Source of the DNA: JAJPKK01 sp963807015
GTDB taxonomy: Bacteria; Pseudomonadota; Alphaproteobacteria; Rhizobiales; Xanthobacteraceae
Reading direction: 5' to 3'
NCBI GenBank assembly: GCA_963807015.1
Contig: CAWEAS010000012.1
Span: 62,001 to 126,000, forward strand
Length of the DNA stretch: 64,000 bases
The notes beneath the pieces were generated by a model that saw only the letters and a list, made by a program, of their open reading frames with translations, was not told the DNA's origin and ran no database searches. A program made the translations under genes and the position numbers. Of this stretch, positions 53,027-62,228 are shown one piece after another (within the stretch, counting starts at the first letter, position 1; every line of letters starts with the position of its first letter).

Positions 53027-54379
53027 TTATAACGGCGCCGATGCGGTCTTGTCGGATGGCAGGTACTGAATCGGATCAACCGGGGTCGAATTCTTGCGCA
53101 CCTCGAAATGAAGTTGCGGGTTCGCCGCATTTCCGGTCTGGCCGGATTTCGCAATCACCTGGCCTTTGTGAATCTGATCGTTGCGCTTGACCATCAATTC
53201 ACTGGCGTTGGCATAGGCAGTGACGAAGCCGTTGGCGTGGCGCACCAGCACGAGGTTGCCGTACCCCTTGAGTTCGCTGCCCGCATAGGCAACGACGCCA
53301 TCGTCGGCGGCGCGAACCGGCGTGCCTTCGGGCACCGCAAGGTCGATGCCGTCATTGCTTGTGCCGTTCACCTTGGCGCCGAAGCCCGCAATGACGCGGC
53401 CACGGGTCGGCCAACGGAACGCCGGCGCACCCGCTGCAGTCGTCCCGGTCTCATCGGATGTTTCCGAGGGAATTACCACCTGGGCCTTGTCGACGGACGC
53501 GAGCTTTGTCGGCGCGCCAGGCTTGGCCGGTGCCGCAGGAGTCGGCTGCGGCTTTGGCGCGGCGGCGGCAACCTTGCCTTTGGCTGGCGCGGCCACAACC
53601 CTGACCGGAACGGTGATCTTCGCGCCGATTTTCAGCGGCGTCTGCGGCTCCATGCCGTTCGCAACGGCGAGATCTTTGACCTTCACGTGATATTCGCGGG
53701 CGATCTTGGAGAGCGTATCGCCGGAAGCAACTGTGTGGACCGGCGGCGGCGGCAGCAAGGTCTGCGCCGCCCCGACCGGGGCTGACGCATTGGGCGCTGC
53801 GGCGACCTTGGGCTCGGGCGCGCGCGGCGCCGTCGCGTGCGCGATCTTGGCACCGCTGCCGCCCGGAACATAATGCGGAATGACGATGCGCTGACCGGCC
53901 ACCACTGTCTTCGGGTCAGCGATGCCGTTCGCTTCCAGAATGGCTTGGATCGGGATGCCGCGCGTCCGGGCGACCGCAGCGATGGTCTCGCCTTGGGCAA
54001 GGACGATTGTCATGCCGCCCGCTCGCTCCCAATGGCCGCCGGAGCGAACCCCTCCGGTCACTTCCGGCGCAGGTGCTGGCGGCGGCAGCGCCTGCGCGCG
54101 CTGCGGCTGACCATATGGCGCTTGGTTATACTGAGGCTGGCCATACTGCGGCTGCCCATATTGCGACGGAGCATAACTCGTCGGCGGCAACGGCTGCTGC
54201 GTGACGCCCGGCGGAGCGGCGCCCGCGCCATAGGAGGGCTGCGCGGCATACGTGCTCCCGGTCGTGTCAGCGAAGCGGGTCGTTTCCGAACTGCAACCCG
54301 CCGCCAGAATCGCGAACGCGGAGAGGACTCCGCCGCGCAAAACGCGGACTTGATGCCGCCTGGCGAGCAATTGACGCAT
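53027..54379 (-). CDS. NlpD/DipM-like LysM-M23 lipoprotein
   Basis: 450 residues. Lipobox LAAGC at Cys29 marks a lipoprotein. A Tyr/Gln/Pro-rich stretch with QPQYGQPQYNQ repeats, then two LysM peptidoglycan-binding domains (about 123-168 and 215-258) and a C-terminal M23 fold (about 340-440). The metal ligands are partly lost: SNDGIDLA has Asn for the first His and TAYANAS has Asn for His, with only LHFEVR kept. So it is probably an amidase activator for cell division rather than a peptidase, like NlpD, EnvC or DipM. Confidence 0.88.
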   Translation of the reverse strand: MRQLLARRHQVRVLRGGVLSAFAILAAGCSSETTRFADTTGSTYAAQPSYGAGAAPPGVTQQPLPPTSYAPSQYGQPQYGQPQYNQAPYGQPQRAQALPPPAPAPEVTGGVRSGGHWERAGGMTIVLAQGETIAAVARTRGIPIQAILEANGIADPKTVVAGQRIVIPHYVPGGSGAKIAHATAPRAPEPKVAAAPNASAPVGAAQTLLPPPPVHTVASGDTLSKIAREYHVKVKDLAVANGMEPQTPLKIGAKITVPVRVVAAPAKGKVAAAAPKPQPTPAAPAKPGAPTKLASVDKAQVVIPSETSDETGTTAAGAPAFRWPTRGRVIAGFGAKVNGTSNDGIDLAVPEGTPVRAADDGVVAYAGSELKGYGNLVLVRHANGFVTAYANASELMVKRNDQIHKGQVIAKSGQTGNAANPQLHFEVRKNSTPVDPIQYLPSDKTASAPL

Positions 54380-54499
54380 GACCCCCTACCCACGCAACGC
54401 AACACAACATTCGCGGCGAATAAGCCACCCGCCGAGTAAATATCTATTTAAGCTTTTCAGAGATCGATTAAGGCTTTGTTACCCTGGAAATTCTTGCAC

Positions 54500-55120
54500 C
54501 TATAATTCGCGCGCCTGGCCGGGCAGCAGCGGAACGAAGCGCACGTCGATCAAGTCCTCGCGCACGAGGCCGTTCGCGGAACGCGTTAATCGTACCAGGC
54601 TTTGATGGAAATCCTGGGGCCCGAGCGGCAGCACCATGACGCCACCTTCCGACAATTGCTGGGTCAAGGCTTGCGGGATTTCCTCTGTGGCCGCCGTCAC
54701 CATGATGCGGTCGAATGGCGCTCGCTCAGGAACGCCGGCAATGCCATCGCCCACAAAAACCTCAACGTTGTCATAGCCAATTCCAGCAAGGCGTGCCCGC
54801 GCAGCGTCCGCCAGCGTACGATAGCGTTCGATGGTCGTGACCTTCGCGGCGAGACGCGACAACACCGCGGCCTGGTAACCGGAGCCGGTGCCGACTTCGA
54901 GCACGTGATGATGCGGCTCGACCTTGAGTTGCTCGCTCATATAGGCAACGACGTAGGGCTGACTGATCGTCTGGCCGCAAAGGATCGGCATGGCGCGATC
55001 GGCGTAGGCCGCCCTGGAATGGTTTGGCATCACAAACTTTTCCCGCGGCACCTCTTCCATGGCTCGCAACACCGCGGCATCCATGATCCCACGCCGGCGC
55101 AGATCGAGGACGAACTGCAT
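54500..55120 (-). CDS. pcm: Protein-L-isoaspartate O-methyltransferase
   Basis: 206 residues from ATG 55120 (MQFVLDLRRRGIMDAAVL). SAM motif VLEVGTGSGYQAAVLSRLA and IGYDNVEVFVGDGIAGVPE fit Pcm, which methylates isoaspartyl residues for repair. A TTG at 55174 would give 224 residues, nearer to the family average, so the start is uncertain. It follows surE, the classic surE-pcm pair. Confidence 0.93.
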   Translation of the reverse strand: MQFVLDLRRRGIMDAAVLRAMEEVPREKFVMPNHSRAAYADRAMPILCGQTISQPYVVAYMSEQLKVEPHHHVLEVGTGSGYQAAVLSRLAAKVTTIERYRTLADAARARLAGIGYDNVEVFVGDGIAGVPERAPFDRIMVTAATEEIPQALTQQLSEGGVMVLPLGPQDFHQSLVRLTRSANGLVREDLIDVRFVPLLPGQAREL

Positions 55121-55294
55121 GCGCTCGATATCCTGGATCGCGGAATTTGGGCCGGTAGGCGTCGAAGCGGACAACGGAGGGTTCCTTGGTGCCAGCGCGG
55201 CCGACAGGTCAGAGATCCATCGCCGGCAGGCAACACCTAAGGTCGACAGTGGGTTTCGCCGCGTCCGCCGGGAGCCGTTTGGCCCAACCAAAGG

Positions 55295-56059
55295 TCACTC
55301 CAGAATTTCGGCAAGCCTGGTCATGAATGGTTCGTCGGTCATGTCGAGCCTCAGCGGTGTCACCGAAATATGGTTGTCGGCCAACGCCGAAAGATCGGTG
55401 CCGTCGCGGCGCGTCGGCAGCGGCGCGCGCTCAAATGCGATCCAGTAATAAGGGTTGCCGCGGCCGTCGTGGCGCGGCTCGATCCGCAGCAGTTCCTGCG
55501 GCCGCTTGCCCTGGGTTGCGACCGCAACTCCCTTCACTTCCGACGGCGCACAATCGGGGAAGTTGATATTGACGAACACGTCGCGCGGCAGGCCTTCGGC
55601 GAGCACACGGCGGATCAGATCAGGGCCGAACTTTCGCGCCGTATCCCAGTGGGGCGCATTTTTGCTCGCAGTCGCATAGGACTGCGACAGCGCAAACGAC
55701 GGGATACCGAGCACGGTTCCCTCGATGGCGCCGGCCACCGTGCCGGAATAGGTCACGTCCTCGGCAGCATTGCGGCCGCGGTTGACGCCCGACAGAACGA
55801 GGTCCGGCTTGCCCTCGGCGATGATATGGCGGGCGCCCATGATGACGCAGTCGGTGGGCGTACCCTTGACCGCGAAGCGGCGTGGCCCGATTTCGCGCAG
55901 CCGCAGCGGATCGTTGAGCGACAGCGAGTGGGAGACGCCGGACTGGTCGGTTTCCGGGGCCACGACCCAGATGTCGTCGGACAGGGTGCGCGCGATCTCC
56001 TCGAGCACATCAAGGCCGTGCGCATGGACGCCATCGTCGTTGGTCAGAAGAATTCGCAT
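55295..56059 (-). CDS. surE: 5'/3'-nucleotidase SurE
   Basis: 254 residues starting MRILLTNDDGVHAHGLDVL, with metal-binding Asp in NDD, then LVLSGVNRGRNAAEDVTYSG. SurE dephosphorylates nucleoside monophosphates and acts in stationary-phase survival. Located between serS and pcm, typical for the group. Confidence 0.96.
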   Translation of the reverse strand: MRILLTNDDGVHAHGLDVLEEIARTLSDDIWVVAPETDQSGVSHSLSLNDPLRLREIGPRRFAVKGTPTDCVIMGARHIIAEGKPDLVLSGVNRGRNAAEDVTYSGTVAGAIEGTVLGIPSFALSQSYATASKNAPHWDTARKFGPDLIRRVLAEGLPRDVFVNINFPDCAPSEVKGVAVATQGKRPQELLRIEPRHDGRGNPYYWIAFERAPLPTRRDGTDLSALADNHISVTPLRLDMTDEPFMTRLAEILE

Positions 56060-56128
56060 GGAGATGCAGTCGCCGGACGTCGCTCGATTCGAATCAGGCC
56101 GCCGAGATGACGGCCGTGTATCTTCCTA

Positions 56129-57538
56129 TCACGTCGCGCCAATGACTTTGGCGCCGCCCATGTAAGGCTGCAACGCTTCGGGCACCGCTATCGTGCTATC
56201 CGCCTGCTGATAGGTCTCCATCACGGCGATCAGGGCGCGGCCGACCGCAACGCCCGAGCCGTTGAGGGTGTGGACGTGTTGAACCTGACGGCCTTCGCGG
56301 CTGCGGTAGCGTGCCGACATGCGGCGAGCTTGGAACTCGCCGCAAATCGAGCAGGACGAAATCTCCCGGTACATGCTCTGGCCCGGCAGCCACACTTCGA
56401 TGTCGTAGGTCTTCTGCGACGCAAAGCCCATGTCGCCCGTACACAGCGTCATCACCCGGTAGTGGAGGTCGAGGCGGCGCAGCACCTCCTCGGCGCAGGA
56501 CAGCATGCGCTCATGCTCGGCCTTGCTCTGCGCAGGCGTCGTGATCGACACTAGTTCGACCTTGGTGAACTGGTGCTGCCGGATCATGCCGCGCGTATCC
56601 TTGCCGGCAGCGCCTGCCTCGGCGCGGAAACAGGGCGTGAGCGCGGTGAGCCGCATCGGAAGTTCGGTCTCGTCGACGATCGACTCCCGTACGAGGTTCG
56701 TGAGTGGAACTTCCGCGGTCGGGATGAGCCAGAGGCTCCGGGACAGCTCCTGGTCGCCCGCTGTCGCAGTGCTGTCCGCCAACGTCAATTCGGCCCTGAC
56801 GCCCTCCTCCTGAAGCCGCATCGCGTCGACTTGACGGTCGACGGCCTCGAGGTATTGGACGAGATTGCGCGCGGTCATGAACTGATCAAAGGCGAACTTC
56901 GGCAACTGCGCGGTGCCGTACATGACTTCGTCCTGCACCAGCAGCGGCGGCGCGACTTCGACATAGCCGTGTTCGTTGGTGTGCAGGTCGAGCATGAACT
57001 GGCCGAGCGCACGCTCCATGCGCGCGAGGCCCTTCTTCAGCACGACGAAACGCGCACCTGACAATTTGGCCGCCGTCTCGAAGTCCATTTGGCGAAGCGC
57101 CTCGCCGAGTTCGAAGTGCTGCTTCGGCGTGAAGGCGTAGTTGCGCTTTGCCCCGAACCTGTGGTGCTCGATATTGCCGTGCTCGTCAGCGCCGTCGGGC
57201 ACCTCGTCGAGCGGCAGGTTGGGGATCTGCGACAGCGCCTCCTCGAGATTCTTGGAGACCTCCTTTTCTTCGGCCTCCATCGCCGGGATCGCGGCTTTCA
57301 GTTCGTTGACCTCGGCCATCAACGCCTGCGCTCGCGCTTCGTCCTTTGCTTTCTTGGCTTCGCCGATTTCCTTGGATGCCGCGTTGCGTCGCGCTTGCGC
57401 CTGCTCAGCCTTCAAGATCGCCGCTCGACGACGTTCATCGATTGCGAGCAGGCGCCCCGATTCAGCCGTAAGACCGCGCCGTTCAAGACCGCGATCGAAT
57501 GCGTCCGGATTTTCGCGAATCCATTTGATGTCGTGCAT
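56129..57538 (-). CDS. serS: Seryl-tRNA synthetase
   Basis: 469 residues from ATG 57538 (MHDIKWIRENPDAFD). N-terminal coiled-coil arm (about 30-100), class II motif 2 FRAEAGAAGKDTRGM and motif 3 GVAVGRALIAVMETYQ. Charges tRNA-Ser. The frame is open another 48 bases upstream, but the start fits the family. About 70 bases separate it from surE. Confidence 0.97.
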   Translation of the reverse strand: MHDIKWIRENPDAFDRGLERRGLTAESGRLLAIDERRRAAILKAEQAQARRNAASKEIGEAKKAKDEARAQALMAEVNELKAAIPAMEAEEKEVSKNLEEALSQIPNLPLDEVPDGADEHGNIEHHRFGAKRNYAFTPKQHFELGEALRQMDFETAAKLSGARFVVLKKGLARMERALGQFMLDLHTNEHGYVEVAPPLLVQDEVMYGTAQLPKFAFDQFMTARNLVQYLEAVDRQVDAMRLQEEGVRAELTLADSTATAGDQELSRSLWLIPTAEVPLTNLVRESIVDETELPMRLTALTPCFRAEAGAAGKDTRGMIRQHQFTKVELVSITTPAQSKAEHERMLSCAEEVLRRLDLHYRVMTLCTGDMGFASQKTYDIEVWLPGQSMYREISSCSICGEFQARRMSARYRSREGRQVQHVHTLNGSGVAVGRALIAVMETYQQADSTIAVPEALQPYMGGAKVIGAT

Positions 57539-57690
57539 GGCAATCCCAGACGTTTTCTGCTGCCATGGTCGGCTTGTCCCGACCATCCAAGTCTTTCATG
57601 AATTGAGCCTAAGACGCGCATGCCCGACACAAAGCCGGGATGACGAATCCATTCGGCCTGCTCTAGGCCACTCTCATGCCGCGCTCCGGC

Positions 57691-58497
57691 TCACTCGGCG
57701 GGCTTCGCCGCGGCGTCGGCGTCCGCCTTTGCCCGGTCCGCTTTCGCCTTGCGCTCGACCCACTTCACCGACAGCACGGAAAGCTCGTAGAGAAGCAGCA
57801 ACGGAACCGCAAGCGACATTTGGCTGAGCACGTCGGGCGGCGTCAGCACCGCCGCGATGATAAAGGCCACCACGATGAAATAACGCCGCTTGGACTTGAG
57901 CTGATCGGATGTGATGATGCCAACGCGCCCGAGCAGCGTAAGAATCACCGGCAGTTGGAACGCTACGCCGAAGGCCAGGATCAGCCGCATCATCAGGCCG
58001 AGATAGTCGTCGACCTTAGGGAGCAGCTCGATGGTGGCCTCGCCGTCGCCACCGAGTTGTTGCATGCCGATCGAGAAGCGCGTGAGCATTGGCCACACCA
58101 GGCCGTAGACGACCGACGCGCCGAGCACGAAGAAGATCGGCGTTGCGATCAGGTAAGGCAGGAACGCGTGGCGTTCGTGCTTATAGAGGCCCGGGGCGAC
58201 GAACATATAGAGCTGTCCGGCGACGATCGGGAAAGAGATGAAGGCGGCTCCGAATATCGCGATCTTGAGCTGCACCACGAAGTATTCGAGCAGCCCCGTA
58301 TAGATGAATTTGGAAGCTTCGGGCCCCACCACCCACACGTAGGGCCATGTCAGGATGTTGAAGATCTGTTTGGCGAAGAAAAAGCATCCGACGCAGGCAA
58401 TACCGAAGGCCGCGATCGCCTTGATGAGACGCGAGCGCAACTCGATCAAATGATCGAGCAGCGGCGCCTTGGTCGCCTCGATGTCCTCATGGGTCAT
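57691..58497 (-). CDS. tatC: Sec-independent translocase TatC
   Basis: 268 residues, six membrane helices, with LIELRSRLIKAIAAFGIACV and the TatC-typical FAFGVAFQLPVI. Receptor for twin-arginine signals. Overlaps tatB by four bases (ATGA), so both are one unit. The SoxB and SoxY signals in this window are likely clients. Confidence 0.97.
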   Translation of the reverse strand: MTHEDIEATKAPLLDHLIELRSRLIKAIAAFGIACVGCFFFAKQIFNILTWPYVWVVGPEASKFIYTGLLEYFVVQLKIAIFGAAFISFPIVAGQLYMFVAPGLYKHERHAFLPYLIATPIFFVLGASVVYGLVWPMLTRFSIGMQQLGGDGEATIELLPKVDDYLGLMMRLILAFGVAFQLPVILTLLGRVGIITSDQLKSKRRYFIVVAFIIAAVLTPPDVLSQMSLAVPLLLLYELSVLSVKWVERKAKADRAKADADAAAKPAE

Positions 58498-58991
58498 GCC
58501 GGACCGCTCCCCTCAGGGACGGGCGCTATCGGTTGCGGAGGCGCCGCGGCCGCGTCGGGAGCTAGATGAGTCTCGGCGTGCGACGCGCCTTCAGTCGCCG
58601 GCGCCGTCGCAACGGTTGAAGCCCCCTCCGCAAGCATGGTCACCGCTGGTTCAGGTTCGCTCTTTGGCTCGGCTTTTTCCTCCGGAGCATTGTCGCCGAT
58701 TTTGTTCTCGTCTTTCGGCTCCCACTTGGTCGCCTCTTTGAACTCGAGCGGATCGAACGAAGTCAAACCCTTGGCGGAATCGGCGAGATTGTCGACTTCC
58801 TTCTTGAGGTCGGCCATTTCGGCTTCGCGCATCGCTTCTTGAAACTGACTCTGAAATTCCGCCGCCATGCGACGGATTTTCGTCGTCCATTGCCCCACCG
58901 CGCGCAACACCGCGGGCAGCTCCTTCGGCCCGATCACGATCAACGCGATCACGCCGATAAGGACGAACTCGCTCCAACTGATGTCGAACAT
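58494..58991 (-). CDS. tatB: Sec-independent translocase TatB
   Basis: 165 residues: N-terminal MFDISWSEFVLIGVIALIVIG with the Glu and GPKELPAVLRAVGQW hinge, an amphipathic helix and an acidic, Ala/Pro-rich tail. TatB joins TatC in the receptor complex. Follows tatA. Confidence 0.96.
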   Translation of the reverse strand: MFDISWSEFVLIGVIALIVIGPKELPAVLRAVGQWTTKIRRMAAEFQSQFQEAMREAEMADLKKEVDNLADSAKGLTSFDPLEFKEATKWEPKDENKIGDNAPEEKAEPKSEPEPAVTMLAEGASTVATAPATEGASHAETHLAPDAAAAPPQPIAPVPEGSGPA

Positions 58992-59115
58992 CGCGCCTCA
59001 ACTCCGCAGCATGCCGGCAGGTGATCGTGATGCCAGGGATGGCCCAGATCAAAGCACCGAGGATCGTGCCGGGCAACGCCGCTAAGAGGATCGCCGATTT
59101 GAAAGCCTGCTCGCG

Positions 59116-59355
59116 TTACGCCTCGGCCCGGGTCTTTGCACCGGTCGAGGCGGGCTCGGGCTGATGATCGATCGACTTGACCGGTTCGGTCTTCGCCGGG
59201 TCGATCTTGGCGGTCTCGTCTTCAGACATGCCCTTCTTGAAGGCCTTGATGCCCTGGGCGACATCGCCCATCAGCTCGGAAATCTTGCCGCGTCCGAACA
59301 GCAACAGCACGACCCCGATCACGATGACCCAGTGCCAGATACTCATGGAGCCCAT
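59116..59355 (-). CDS. tatA: Sec-independent translocase TatA
   Basis: 79 residues starting MGSMSIWHWVIVIGVVLLL, followed by FGRGKISELMGDVAQGIKAF and an acidic tail. TatA forms the pore of the pathway. An alternative ATG lies three codons in (59346). About 124 bases separate it from tatB. Confidence 0.95.
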   Translation of the reverse strand: MGSMSIWHWVIVIGVVLLLFGRGKISELMGDVAQGIKAFKKGMSEDETAKIDPAKTEPVKSIDHQPEPASTGAKTRAEA

Positions 59356-59570
59356 ACGGTTAACCCTCCGCCAGGACGGGCCGCATCGGGGCCTCGCCTT
59401 GTGATTTGCTGTGAACCTAGGCTTCGCGGGCACCAAAAACAAGCACCCGCGCAACTCCGTTCGCGCGGCGCATGAGCACGGCCGACGGGCGCGGCGCCGT
59501 CAACGCAGATTAACCTGAATGGGTGCGGTTGCGCCGCTTCTCTGTGAACGAAGGCTCTGCCGACCTCGTG

Positions 59571-60344
59571 CTAGGATTCCTCTGGGCGCGGCGCGAGGCC
59601 AAGATCGAGATCGCCCGGTTCCAACGGGTCCTCGTCAGCGCGAAGCGCCGGATCGTCCGACGGTTCGGGAACCGCGAAGCCGGCCGGCAGCGTGCCGTCG
59701 AACAAACCTGACCCCTTGAGATCCTCCAACCCAGGCAGATCGCCCAGGGCTTCCAAGCCGAAGTGCGACAGGAATTCAGAGGTGGTCCCATACGTCAGAG
59801 GCCGGCCCGGCGCCTTGCGGCGTCCGCGCGGACGCACCCAGCCCGTCTCCAGGAGCACGTCGAGAGTGCCCTTTGCGGCCGATACGCCGCGAATTTCCTC
59901 GATCTCGGCCCGCGTGACCGGCTGATGATACGCAATGATGGCGAGGGTCTCGATGGCCGCGCGGGAGAGCTTTTTCGGCTCGATCGCTTCGTGCGCCAGC
60001 AGCCACCCAAGGTCATTCGCGGTACGAAAAGTCCAGCCGCTGCCGATATGCACGAGGTTGACGCCGCGCGAAGCGTATTCGACCTGCAGACGCTTGAGGC
60101 TCGCCTTGACGTCGATCCCCGCCGGCAGATGCCGCGCCAAGGTTTTTTCGTCAATTGGCTCGGAGGCCGCGAACAATAGCGCTTCAAGCAGCCGAAGTTC
60201 CTCCGGTCGGCTTTCATTCGCCATTTCCGGTTCTCCGGCGTCACTTTCGCAGACCTCGACCCGCAACTCGGCAACACCTGCCATCAACAAAACCTCCCGC
60301 CTCCCCGGCGCGGCGCTTGCCGCGTCCATCTCATCATACATCAC
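59571..60344 (-). CDS. scpB: Segregation and condensation protein ScpB
   Basis: 257 residues from ATG 60344, which overlaps the scpA stop. Core: ELRLLEALLFAASEPIDEKT and VTRAEIEEIRGVSAAKGTLD, the twin winged-helix fold of ScpB, which joins ScpA and SMC. A longer-than-usual N-terminus (about 40 residues) precedes the conserved part; a later start at MANESRP is possible. Confidence 0.92.
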   Translation of the reverse strand: MMYDEMDAASAAPGRREVLLMAGVAELRVEVCESDAGEPEMANESRPEELRLLEALLFAASEPIDEKTLARHLPAGIDVKASLKRLQVEYASRGVNLVHIGSGWTFRTANDLGWLLAHEAIEPKKLSRAAIETLAIIAYHQPVTRAEIEEIRGVSAAKGTLDVLLETGWVRPRGRRKAPGRPLTYGTTSEFLSHFGLEALGDLPGLEDLKGSGLFDGTLPAGFAVPEPSDDPALRADEDPLEPGDLDLGLAPRPEES

Positions 60345-61168
60345 GGCGCCTCGGGCATTTGGTCGACAGCCGCCCGTTTGCGAACATAAAGCGGCGCAAA
60401 CGGAGCGGCCTGATGAACCTCCATGGCGCCCTCGCGCACCAGCTCAAGCGCCGCCGCGAGTGACGACGCGAATACGGTCGCACGCAGTGACGGTTCGACG
60501 ACGTACGCCATAAGCTGATCATCAAGCCGGGCCCAGTCGGCCGCAACGCCGACGAGGCGCTCCAGAATGGTCCGCGCCTCGGCCAACGACCATACCGTGC
60601 GTTTGGCAAAACGAACCCGCCGCAAAGCGTGACGTTGGCGCTCCGCCGCATAAGCGGAGATCAGATCGTAGAGCGTCGCCGACCACTGGGGCCGTTTGAT
60701 TTCGGCGATCGGCTCGGGATCGCCCCGGCCGAAGACGTCCCGATCGAGCAGCGGACGCTCGAACAGGCGCGTCGCAGCATCACGGATTGCGTCGAGCCGC
60801 TTCAGGCGGATCGCCAAGGCCCGCGCCATATCGGCAGCGCTCATACCCTCGGCCACAGCGGGTTCCGGCAACAGCAGACGCGATTTGAGGTAGGCGAGCC
60901 AAGCCGCCATGACGAGGTAATCGGCTGCGAGTTCGAGACGCATCCGTCGGGCGTGCTCGATGAAAGCGAGATATTGGTCGGCCAGGGAAAGGATGGAGAT
61001 GCGCGTGAGGTCGACTTTCTGGTTCCGCGCGAGCGTGAGCAAGAGATCGAGCGGGCCTTCAAAGCCCTCCACGTCGACGATCAGAGTCGGCTCGTCACTT
61101 CCGCGAGCACCATCCTCCCCGAAAGCATCTTCCTTCTTGATCTCGTCCTGAGCAGTTTCGTCGTTCAT
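60341..61168 (-). CDS. scpA: Segregation and condensation protein ScpA
   Basis: 275 residues. Kleisin N-terminus VEGFEGPLDLLLTLARNQKVD and the following DLTRISILSLADQYLAFIE are diagnostic. Acts with ScpB and SMC in chromosome organisation. Its start overlaps the nagZ stop by one base and its stop overlaps scpB. Confidence 0.95.
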   Translation of the reverse strand: MNDETAQDEIKKEDAFGEDGARGSDEPTLIVDVEGFEGPLDLLLTLARNQKVDLTRISILSLADQYLAFIEHARRMRLELAADYLVMAAWLAYLKSRLLLPEPAVAEGMSAADMARALAIRLKRLDAIRDAATRLFERPLLDRDVFGRGDPEPIAEIKRPQWSATLYDLISAYAAERQRHALRRVRFAKRTVWSLAEARTILERLVGVAADWARLDDQLMAYVVEPSLRATVFASSLAAALELVREGAMEVHQAAPFAPLYVRKRAAVDQMPEAP

Positions 61169-62193
61169 CAGATCACCTGCTGGACCTCGCCCGCGAGCAA
61201 TTGGGCGAACCTCGCGCGCGCCGCAGCGATATCGATCGCCTCGGCTGCCGCGCGACCGGCAAGAGCGCGCGACGTTCTTTCAAGCGCGCTACCCGCGAGC
61301 GTCGGGCTATTCCCCGCAACCTCCTGCATCTCATCGAGATGGCCGTTGCAATGGAGGGCGAGATCGCACCCGGCCGCCAACGCTTGACAGGTCCGCTCCG
61401 CCAGCGTGCCGGACAGCGCCCCCATCGACAGGTCATCACTCATCAACGCTCCCGAAAACCCGATGTATCCGCGAATCACTTGCTCGATAATAGTGATCGA
61501 ACAGGTCGCCGGAAGCCCGGGATCGATGGCTGTGAATACGACGTGCGCCGTCATCCCCAAGGGGAGCCCGGCGAGCGGCATGAAGGCAGCAAAATCGGTC
61601 ATTTCCAGCACATCCCGCGACGTTGCGACGACCGGAAGGCGCTTGTGACTGTCCGCGGTGGCGCGACCGTGGCCGGGCAAATGTTTGAGGACGGGCAGCA
61701 CCCCTCCTGCCCGCAGACCGTCTGCCACCGCCATCGAGATGGCGGCGACCTGATCCGGGCGGTCGCCGTAGGCACGATCGCCGATGACCCGGTCGGCGCT
61801 CGGAACGGGTACGTCGGCAAGAGGGAGACAGTCGACAGTGATCCCGAGGGCCGCGAGATCGGCCGCGATGAGACGGGCGCCTAGGCGCGCGGCCTGCAGC
61901 CCCAGTGCCGGGCACCGGCGGTAGAGTTCGCCGTAAGTCGCGCCGGGGGGATAGGCCGGCCAAAGCGGCGGCTGCAGCCGCTGGACCCGTCCCCCCTCCT
62001 GATCGATCAGAACCGCAGCATCGCGCCCGCAAATCGAGCGAAATTCATCAATGAGAGAAGAGACTTGAGCTGGATCCGCAATATTGCGCTTGAAGAGAAT
62101 GAGGCCCCAGGGCTCGGCCTCCCGCAAGAAAGCGCGTTCAGCCGGCGTAATCGCCGTACCGGCCAATCCAGTGATGAACGCCCGTGCCGTCAT
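61168..62193 (-). CDS. nagZ: Beta-N-acetylhexosaminidase NagZ
   Basis: 341 residues of glycoside hydrolase family 3: ILFKRNIADPAQVSSLIDEF, VLIDQEGGRVQRLQ, KHLPGHGRATADSH (catalytic dyad His) and SDDLSMGAL (nucleophile Asp). Removes GlcNAc from muropeptides in the cytoplasm during cell-wall recycling. Lies between the SPOR-domain gene and scpA, usual for the order. Confidence 0.96.
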   Translation of the reverse strand: MTARAFITGLAGTAITPAERAFLREAEPWGLILFKRNIADPAQVSSLIDEFRSICGRDAAVLIDQEGGRVQRLQPPLWPAYPPGATYGELYRRCPALGLQAARLGARLIAADLAALGITVDCLPLADVPVPSADRVIGDRAYGDRPDQVAAISMAVADGLRAGGVLPVLKHLPGHGRATADSHKRLPVVATSRDVLEMTDFAAFMPLAGLPLGMTAHVVFTAIDPGLPATCSITIIEQVIRGYIGFSGALMSDDLSMGALSGTLAERTCQALAAGCDLALHCNGHLDEMQEVAGNSPTLAGSALERTSRALAGRAAAEAIDIAAARARFAQLLAGEVQQVI

Positions 62194-62228
62194 GCTCGCG
62201 GTTCAAGATACGGCCCGGGGATAGGCGA

